A DNA stretch of 6,775 nt from Rickettsiales bacterium. Its GTDB lineage: Bacteria; Pseudomonadota; Alphaproteobacteria; Rickettsiales; UBA1997. The notes beneath the pieces are model-generated. The model ran no database searches, was not told the origin of the DNA, and saw only the letters and a program-made list of their open reading frames with translations. The DNA is taken from the NCBI GenBank assembly GCA_947496905.1, contig CANMEW010000068.1, positions 1 through 6,775 on the forward strand, given 5' to 3'. Both the position numbers and the translations under genes were made by a program. Of this stretch, positions 1 through 4,571 are shown piece after piece. Each line of letters opens with the position of its first letter. The first letter of the stretch is position 1.

Positions 1-220
1 ATTACGAAGTTTACAAGCAATACAAGATTGCAGAAAGACATGTGGTTACAAAAGCAGAGACCTCTTTGGTCGAATCAAAAAACTCTCTGATCAGACATTA
101 CCTTGCTCGACTCAACAGAAGAACCAAGCGTTACTCGAAAGCAATCGACATGATTTTTCATTCGATTTTTCTGTTTTTTAATAGAAAAAAGTTCTTTTAT
201 ATATTTGGTTAGCAATGCCC
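1..220 (+). mobile_element. Right-hand part of an insertion sequence, boundary tentative
   Basis: The transposase fragment implies that the 3' part of an insertion sequence lies here. A possible right end is AGCAATGCCC at 211-220, which reads GGGCATTGCT from the outside and overlaps the transposase TAG. Many IS1-type ends begin with GG followed by a T/G-rich stretch. The left end is outside the window, so the matching inverted repeat and any target duplication cannot be seen. The boundary is therefore inferred and may be off by tens of bases. Confidence 0.35.
3..212 (+). CDS. IS1-family-like transposase, C-terminal fragment (cut by window edge)
   Basis: The first 69 readable codons run open from the left edge to a TAG at 210-212. 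The translated tail contains AETSLVESKNSLIRHYLARL followed by NRRTKRYSKAIDMI. This matches the C-terminal part of the DDE transposases of IS1 and related elements: a conserved Glu in the VES motif (the probable last catalytic acid), then an Arg/Lys-rich helix ending in a YSK or FSK motif. These enzymes cut and join the ends of their own insertion sequence. Only the C-terminal third or less is visible, so I cannot tell whether the copy is intact, or whether it has the two-frame arrangement with a programmed frameshift known for IS1. The last 18 residues are rich in Phe, Ile and Lys. Family assignment rests on motif memory; a related family such as IS1595 is possible. Confidence 0.72.
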   Translation, partial: YEVYKQYKIAERHVVTKAETSLVESKNSLIRHYLARLNRRTKRYSKAIDMIFHSIFLFFNRKKFFYIFG

Positions 221-226
221 GAATTT

Positions 227-255
227 TTGCATGACAGGAACTGATTGAATATTTT
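227..255 (+). promoter_or_regulatory. Candidate sigma70-type promoter for icd
   Basis: TTGCAT at 227-232 and TATTTT at 250-255 are separated by exactly 17 bases. Each box matches the sigma70 consensus at four of six positions. Transcription would start near 262, giving a leader of roughly 55 nt before the icd ATG at 317. The site lies just beyond the proposed end of the upstream insertion sequence, so icd would keep its own promoter. The background is AT-rich, so chance matches are possible. Confidence 0.42.
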
Positions 256-274
256 ATCTACGAACAAAGAGTAG

Positions 275-316
275 CTACAAACAAACCAAATCTTCCAACC
301 AACAACTCAACTTAAA
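275..316 (+). promoter_or_regulatory. G-free icd 5' leader without Shine-Dalgarno
   Basis: No G occurs between the G at 274 and the G of the icd start codon at 319. The leader consists of A and C with some T, including repeated CAAAC/CCAA words. A Shine-Dalgarno pairing is therefore impossible, and strong secondary structure is unlikely. Such unstructured A/C-rich leaders fit initiation that depends on ribosomal protein S1 and on accessibility rather than on anti-SD pairing; that mechanism is inferred. Confidence 0.5.
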
Positions 317-1804
317 ATGACTAAAACAATTACGGTCGCGCATGGCGATGGCATTGGTCCTGAAATAATGGAAAGCACTTTGGAAATTTTAAAAGAAGCC
401 AAGGCCGACATTAATTTCAGCATCATCGAGGTCGGTAAAAAAATTTACGAGAAGGGCTTCAATTCAGGTTTAATGCCCTCCGCTTGGGATGACTTAAGCA
501 GCAGTCGCATCCTACTCAAAGCGCCAATCACTACTCCACAAGGCGGCGGTTACAAAAGCCTCAATGTGACGATGAGAAAAAAATTGGGACTATTCGCCAA
601 TGTGCGCCCCGTCTCATCTTTCTACCCATTCATCGCTACAAAATTTCCAGGAATGGATGTGGTAATTGTGCGTGAAAATGAAGAAGATCTTTACGCCGGA
701 ATTGAACATCGCCAGACTGACCAAACTTACCAATGCTTGAAGCTCGTGACTCGCTTAGGCTGTGAAAAAATTATTCGCTACGCTTTCGACTACGCCATTG
801 CCAATGGTCGCAAAAAGGTCAGCTGCTTCTCAAAAGACAATATCATGAAAATGACCGATGGTCTTTTTCACAAAGTTTTTGACGAAATCGCCAAAGAATA
901 TCCAGAGATTAAAAACGAGCATTACATCATCGACATAGGAACGGCGCGCCTTGCCGCTAAGCCAGAAATTTTTGATGTCATCGTTACGATGAATCTTTAC
1001 GGCGACATTATTTCCGACGTTGCCGCCGAAATTTCTGGATCCGTAGGGCTTGCCGGCTCTGCCAATATCGGCAAAGATTATGCCATGTTCGAAGCTATTC
1101 ACGGCTCAGCTCCAGACATTGCCGGAAAAGACATGGCAAATCCAACAGGATTATTCCACGCCGCAATCATGATGCTGGTTCACATCGGTCAAAATTCGGT
1201 CGCCAGCGCAATTAAAAATGCACTCTACAAAACAATTGAAGATGGTCTGCACACGCCAGACGTCTACAGCGAAGGCATCAGTAAGAAAAAAGTTGGCACC
1301 AAGGAATTCACTCAAGCGGTAATTAAAAATTTAGGTCAGAAGCCAAGTAAATTACCAATCGCCAACTTCTCCGATGCTACACAAAAATCTGAAACTAGGT
1401 CAGAAAAACCGGCGGCAATTTGTGAAAAAAAATCCTTAATTGGCTTCGATCTTTTTATCGATTGGCGAGAGGAGTTTGACGATTTGCTGAAAATGTTGAA
1501 AGCGATGGAAAGTGAAAAGCTGGAAGTGAAAATGATCAGCGCTAAAGGCCTGCTGCTCTGGCCTCTCATCGACAAGCATGCGATGCCAAACTACTCAAAA
1601 GGTCTCACCGTTTTACGCTTCATCGGTAAGGGCATTACTGGCAAATCAAGCAATGAAATTATTGATGCGGACAAGGCAATTGCTCACCAAGAAATCATTG
1701 AAATGCTGATGATTTTTAATCAGAAAAAAATCGACTTCGTGAAATATGAAGGTCTTTATTTATTTAATGGCAAACCTGGATTCACTTCCGGACAAGGAGA
1801 ATAA
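317..1804 (+). CDS. icd: Isocitrate dehydrogenase, long alphaproteobacterial type, probably NAD-dependent
   Basis: This cytoplasmic TCA cycle enzyme oxidatively decarboxylates isocitrate to 2-oxoglutarate. Residues 1 to about 340 form the isocitrate/isopropylmalate dehydrogenase fold: GDGIGPE at 10-16; the substrate-binding S81, N83 and R87 in SLNVTMRKKLG; R97 and R119; catalytic Tyr126 in DLYAGIE; catalytic Lys173 in SKDNIMK; and metal-binding Asp206, Asp230 and Asp234. The cofactor loop HGSAPDIAGKDMANP (262-276) has Asp266, Ile267 and Ala274 where NADP enzymes such as the E. coli one have Lys, Tyr and Val, so NAD preference is predicted. A polar linker (about 341-372) leads to a C-terminal domain of about 120 residues. 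The 495-residue total fits the long Rickettsiales and Thermus-like forms, against about 416 in E. coli. The ATG at 317 puts GDGIGPE at the normal distance from the N-terminus. There is no Shine-Dalgarno sequence. Repeat A follows directly after the stop. Confidence 0.95.
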   Translation: MTKTITVAHGDGIGPEIMESTLEILKEAKADINFSIIEVGKKIYEKGFNSGLMPSAWDDLSSSRILLKAPITTPQGGGYKSLNVTMRKKLGLFANVRPVSSFYPFIATKFPGMDVVIVRENEEDLYAGIEHRQTDQTYQCLKLVTRLGCEKIIRYAFDYAIANGRKKVSCFSKDNIMKMTDGLFHKVFDEIAKEYPEIKNEHYIIDIGTARLAAKPEIFDVIVTMNLYGDIISDVAAEISGSVGLAGSANIGKDYAMFEAIHGSAPDIAGKDMANPTGLFHAAIMMLVHIGQNSVASAIKNALYKTIEDGLHTPDVYSEGISKKKVGTKEFTQAVIKNLGQKPSKLPIANFSDATQKSETRSEKPAAICEKKSLIGFDLFIDWREEFDDLLKMLKAMESEKLEVKMISAKGLLLWPLIDKHAMPNYSKGLTVLRFIGKGITGKSSNEIIDADKAIAHQEIIEMLMIFNQKKIDFVKYEGLYLFNGKPGFTSGQGE

Positions 1805-1806
1805 AA

Positions 1807-1949
1807 GACATCTCTAAACATTGCTTTTTTCGGTAATTTTGTCGTCAGACAAATTTGCTCGCGAGCACGTACATAAAAGGTACACTTTCCTGCTCGCAAA
1901 TTTTCTTCCTAAAAATTTCTCAAAAAAATCTAATTTTTAGAGGCGCCCT
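1807..1949 (-). repeat. Repeat A: short, inverted version of repeat B
   Basis: The whole gap between icd and the channel gene is filled by a repeat whose reverse complement aligns along most of its length with repeat B (3255-3688). Bases 1835-1863 match 3558-3586 inverted at 27 of 29 positions. Bases 1868-1910 match 3432-3476 inverted with a few mismatches and small gaps; both carry AGGAAGAAAATT and paired GTAC words. Bases 1824-1840 match 3653-3668 (AAAATTACCG core). The ends share TTTAGAG followed by a C/T-rich hexamer, as imperfect terminal inverted repeats. Relative to B, it lacks two interior stretches. It contains a 12-bp perfect palindrome, TGCTCGCGAGCA, at 1856-1867, and a longer stem can form between 1851-1867 and 1891-1903. 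Exact ends are uncertain by a few bases. Confidence 0.75.
1939..1943 (+). promoter_or_regulatory. Shine-Dalgarno AGAGG deciding the channel gene start
   Basis: AGAGG lies 7 bases before the ATG at 1951 and is the clearest ribosome binding site in the window. It belongs to the terminal sequence of repeat A, so the repeat end appears to supply the translation signal of the downstream gene. Confidence 0.5.
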
Positions 1950-1950
1950 A

Positions 1951-3237
1951 ATGACAGATCAAATTAAGGAAATTCACTACAACAAAATCATCGACACCAT
2001 TGAGAAAACCATCTCGAGTCCAAGCCTTTACTGGCAGTCACTCTCACTGATTTTTTGCTTCATTTTTTCTTACATTTTTTACAAGCTCAGTCGGCAATTT
2101 TTTTTTCCGAAAATCATTTCTCCTTCACTTAAAAAAAATGTCGACCTCAATCGCTTCGTTGCCAGATACCTTCTCCCCCTGCTCTACCCTTTATTCGCGG
2201 TAATTTTTTTATCCTCCGGTCTTTCGATTTATTCAAAATTTTTTAAGGAAACGATTCTGTTTTTGACCACGCTAAAACTGGTCGCACTGTTTCTTTTTCT
2301 ACGCTTCTTGCGCATCTCTTCCAACAATAATTTCGTCGCCAATGCCGCTGGCTTAATTTTGATGCCAGCTTTAATTCTCGACATTTTTGGCATGTTTGAC
2401 ATAGCAATGGCCTATCTTGACAGCTATGCCTTCAAAATTGGAACAGTAAAAATTTCCGTCTACATCGCCATCAAAGCCTTCGTAATTCTCCTCATTGTTT
2501 TTTGGCTCTCCGGTCTCATCAGTAAAAAAAGCAAGTCATACATCGACAGCAGCAAAAGCATCAAATCTAGCACCAAGGGCATCATCAGTAAATTCATCGA
2601 CATCTTGGTCTACTCGATTGTGGTGATCGTGATTCTAAAAATTTTCGGCGTTGACATGACAACTCTCGCCGTGATTGGCGGTGCCATCGGCGTGGGTATT
2701 GGATTTGGTTTGCAAAAAATCGCCTCGAACTTCATCAGCGGCATCATTCTTCTCTTCGAAAAATCAGTGGAAATCGGCGATTGGATTGAAATGGACAATG
2801 GCAGCGTCTTCGGAACGGTGAAGCATTTTGGCGGCCGCTACACTCTGATTGAATGCTTCGACGGCAAGGAAGTCATGGTTCCAAACGAAGAATTCATCAT
2901 CAATAAAGTTACCAACTGGACTTACTCCAACAACCGCGCCCGCATCGACATCACTCTCGGCGTCGCCTACGGATCAGACTTAGAAAAAGTAACGGAAATA
3001 ATGACCACCTGCGCCAAAGAAAATCCGCGCTGCCTCAATTACCCAGAAATTGAATGCTACGTCACCAATTTCGGCGAGTTCGATGTGAAATTTATTCTTT
3101 ATTTTTGGATTAGTGACATCATTGGCGGTCGCATGAAACCAAAGGGAGAGGTGTTGATGAGCATCTGGAAAAAATTTGCCGAAGCAGGAATTAAAATCCC
3201 CGTACCGCAAAGAGAAGTGACTGTGATTAAAGGGTAG
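1951..3237 (+). CDS. MscS-family mechanosensitive ion channel
   Basis: This inner-membrane channel opens under membrane tension and releases ions and small solutes during hypo-osmotic shock. From the ATG at 1951 the protein has 428 residues. Hydrophobic segments lie near 29-46, 71-91, 101-121, 131-150, 168-190 and 212-232. The pore-lining helix follows at 237-268, with the Gly/Ala-rich run GGAIGVGIGFG and then LQKIASNFISG, the MscS signature. The beta domain has EIGDWIE, VPNEEFI and VTNWTY, and the C-terminal alpha/beta domain ends in IPVPQREV, the usual MscS terminus. Six segments before the pore helix make it longer than E. coli MscS (286 residues, three helices). The ATG at 1951 is preferred because AGAGG at 1939-1943 sits 7 bases upstream; the frame stays open back to a TTG at 1855, but that stretch is repeat A. 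It could share a transcript with icd. The specific subfamily is not assigned. Confidence 0.92.
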   Translation: MTDQIKEIHYNKIIDTIEKTISSPSLYWQSLSLIFCFIFSYIFYKLSRQFFFPKIISPSLKKNVDLNRFVARYLLPLLYPLFAVIFLSSGLSIYSKFFKETILFLTTLKLVALFLFLRFLRISSNNNFVANAAGLILMPALILDIFGMFDIAMAYLDSYAFKIGTVKISVYIAIKAFVILLIVFWLSGLISKKSKSYIDSSKSIKSSTKGIISKFIDILVYSIVVIVILKIFGVDMTTLAVIGGAIGVGIGFGLQKIASNFISGIILLFEKSVEIGDWIEMDNGSVFGTVKHFGGRYTLIECFDGKEVMVPNEEFIINKVTNWTYSNNRARIDITLGVAYGSDLEKVTEIMTTCAKENPRCLNYPEIECYVTNFGEFDVKFILYFWISDIIGGRMKPKGEVLMSIWKKFAEAGIKIPVPQREVTVIKG

Positions 3238-3311
3238 GGTAGTAACTTCTCTAAAGGAGCCTCTGAAAAACCTAGATTTTTCGAGGAGTTTGAAGTGACG
3301 ACTACACCTTA

Positions 3312-3330
3312 AAAAATGCATCGCATTTTT
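3312..3330. terminator. Bidirectional terminator-like hairpin between converging genes
   Basis: AAAAATGC at 3312-3319 pairs with GCATTTTT at 3323-3330 around a 3-base loop. The A and T tracts flank three G/C pairs, so the structure looks similar on both strands and lies 75 bases past the channel gene stop. The stem is weak for an intrinsic terminator, and the same hairpin recurs at 3523-3541 as part of repeat B, so the terminator role is inferred. Confidence 0.35.
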
Positions 3331-3491
3331 AACTGACAAATGACGCAAGGCCGTAAGGCCTGAGTAATTTGCGACTTGTCGATAAAAAATAAAATTTTCA
3401 AGTAAAACGGGAATGAGCGAAGCGAATCCCTAGGAAGAAAATTGTGCCGAGCGCAGAAAGCGTACCTTGATGTACGATTCGAGCACAGGCA

Positions 3492-3509
3492 ATCGAGCTT
3501 AAGCTCGAT
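3492..3509. repeat. Perfect 18-base palindrome
   Basis: ATCGAGCTTAAGCTCGAT reads the same on both strands. With a bulged A at 3491, GGC at 3488-3490 and GCC at 3510-3512 extend the stem. It lies in the middle of repeat B, between its duplicated units, and has no counterpart in repeat A. Confidence 0.7.
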
Positions 3510-3522
3510 GCCCGTTCTTGCT

Positions 3523-3541
3523 AAAAATGCTTCGCATTTTT
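3523..3541. terminator. Second terminator-like hairpin, on the lpxC side
   Basis: AAAAATGC at 3523-3530 pairs with GCATTTTT at 3534-3541 around TTC, followed by more T. It is nearly identical to the hairpin at 3312-3330, with only a loop change. Read on the minus strand it lies about 145 bases beyond the lpxC stop and could end that transcript. It is the start of the second internal unit of repeat B, so it may be structural rather than regulatory. Confidence 0.35.
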
Positions 3542-3686
3542 TTAACGCGGAAACCTACGCGAGCAAATTTATCTGACGACACAATTTGCGCAGCTGCTTC
3601 AGCAGCAAGGAATTTGCAACTCGTTCGATTAAAAATAAAAAAACCTACGAGTAAAATTACCGGAAAAGATGGTTTTGCAGAGGCTC

Positions 3687-4541
3687 CTAAATTAATCTCC
3701 ACGCCGACTCATCTTTGAGCAATGTGTGAAGCATTTTATTGTTGATGCCATGCCCAGCTTTTGAAGTGGTGAAATGTCCTAAAATGTAATGCCCCGCCAA
3801 GTAAATATCGCCAATAAAATCTAGCGCTTTGTGACGCGCAAATTCATCATGGTAGCGCAGACCGCCTTTGTTCACGACGCCATTCTCATCCACTAAAATT
3901 GCATTTTCTAACGACCCGCCTTTTGCCAATCCCATTTTGTGCAGCTGATCAATCTCATGCTTGAAGCCAAATGTGCGAGCACGGCAAACATCATTTTTGA
4001 AAGAAGAGGCTCCTTGACGAAAGCTAAATTTCTGATCCTGAATTTGCTTGTGATTGAAATCGATGCGCAGATCGAGAGCGAATTCTTTTGCCGGCACAAC
4101 TTCAATAAATTTATCACCCTCTTCAACTCTAACTTTTTTTACCACCTCAATCACCCTACGTGGCTGCTCTTGCAGCTCGATTCCAGAGCATTCAATTAAA
4201 AAAATAAAAGGCTCCGAACTGCCATCCATGATCGGAATTTCTGCGCCATCCAACTCAACAAAAAGATTGTCAATTCCGCATCCCCAAAGCGCCGCCATGA
4301 GATGCTCAATAGTTAAAATTTTTACGCCAAATTCATTGGCAATTGTGGTGCCAAGATTGGTGGTTACGACATTACGGTAATCAGCTTTTATTTCACCATT
4401 TTCGACGTCAGTTCTTTTAAAAATAATGCCGGTGTTGCATGGCGCTGGTAGCAGCGTCATCGAAACATTAGCTCCGCTGTGCAACCCAATCGAATTGCAG
4501 CTGATTTTACTGTTGATGGTTTTCTGTGAAATTTGGATCAT
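3687..4541 (-). CDS. lpxC: UDP-3-O-acyl-N-acetylglucosamine deacetylase
   Basis: This cytoplasmic zinc enzyme removes the acetyl group from UDP-3-O-acyl-GlcNAc, the committed step of lipid A synthesis, so the cell makes lipopolysaccharide. The 284 residues cover the full enzyme (E. coli 305). Visible landmarks are IGLHSG at 18-23, the catalytic Glu79 and zinc ligand His80 in LTIEHLMAAL, DGSSEPFI at 106-113, CRARTFGF at 186-193, the zinc ligands His237 and Asp241 in ARHKALDFIGD, and catalytic His264 in KAGHG. The ATG at 4541-4539 gives the usual short N-terminal strand; an AGGA lies only one base from it, unusually close for a Shine-Dalgarno. A weak promoter candidate on the minus strand (TTGGAG at 4614-4609, TTTATT at 4591-4586, 17-base spacer) would lie inside uvrC. 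The TAG stop at 3689-3687 overlaps the end of repeat B. The gene stands apart from the cell-division cluster where lpxC often sits. Confidence 0.96.
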   Translation of the reverse strand: MIQISQKTINSKISCNSIGLHSGANVSMTLLPAPCNTGIIFKRTDVENGEIKADYRNVVTTNLGTTIANEFGVKILTIEHLMAALWGCGIDNLFVELDGAEIPIMDGSSEPFIFLIECSGIELQEQPRRVIEVVKKVRVEEGDKFIEVVPAKEFALDLRIDFNHKQIQDQKFSFRQGASSFKNDVCRARTFGFKHEIDQLHKMGLAKGGSLENAILVDENGVVNKGGLRYHDEFARHKALDFIGDIYLAGHYILGHFTTSKAGHGINNKMLHTLLKDESAWRLI

Positions 4542-4571
4542 TTCCTAAATGAAAAAATTGAGACTTTGTTA

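Larger units (their letters stand above)
3255..3688 (+). repeat. Repeat B: 434-bp element with 18-bp terminal inverted repeats
   Basis: The region between the channel gene and lpxC holds no credible gene. It is bounded by AGGAGCCTCTGAAAAACC at 3255-3272 and, inverted, GGTTTTGCAGAGGCTCCT at 3671-3688; the two match at 17 of 18 positions. Inside, a unit is duplicated: an AAAAATGC/GCATTTTT hairpin followed by AATTTGC...AACTCGTTCGATT-like sequence and a TAAAAATAAAA tract, at about 3312-3408 and again at about 3523-3657. The copies differ by small gaps and by different small hairpins in the middle (3348-3361 and 3593-3606). Between the copies lie GAGCGAAGCGAATCCC and an 18-base perfect palindrome. 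Terminal inverted repeats, nested hairpins and lack of coding capacity fit a MITE-like or rickettsial-palindrome-like element. No clear target duplication is seen. Its right end overlaps the lpxC stop codon. Confidence 0.8.

Noticed and set aside
830..1575. Minus-strand open frames at 830-1102 and 1336-1575
   Set aside because: They are antisense to icd, whose motifs are fully conserved in the plus frame, and lack recognisable domains.
1855..1950. TTG at 1855 as the start of the channel gene
   Set aside because: The added 32 codons lie wholly within repeat A, and the ATG at 1951 has AGAGG at good spacing.
3255..3688. Repeat B as a CRISPR array
   Set aside because: There are only two divergent internal units of unequal length, with no regular repeat-spacer spacing and no cas gene.
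3255..3688. Repeat B as a structured ncRNA gene or riboswitch
   Set aside because: It lies between converging genes, has inverted ends typical of an element, and a second copy sits elsewhere in inverted orientation; no known RNA fold was recognised.
3499..3718. Two overlapping open frames of 66-67 codons on opposite strands, and one at 2980-3348 on the minus strand
   Set aside because: They run through repeat B hairpins or antisense to the channel gene and show no family motif or start signal.
3908..4380. Open frames in other phases across lpxC
   Set aside because: They are shadows of lpxC; the zinc and catalytic residues are all in the long minus-strand frame.
4533..4571. TTG at 4533 as the uvrC start
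   Set aside because: It would overlap the lpxC start codon and add 13 residues with no family similarity; the ATG at 4572 gives the usual distance to the GVY motif.
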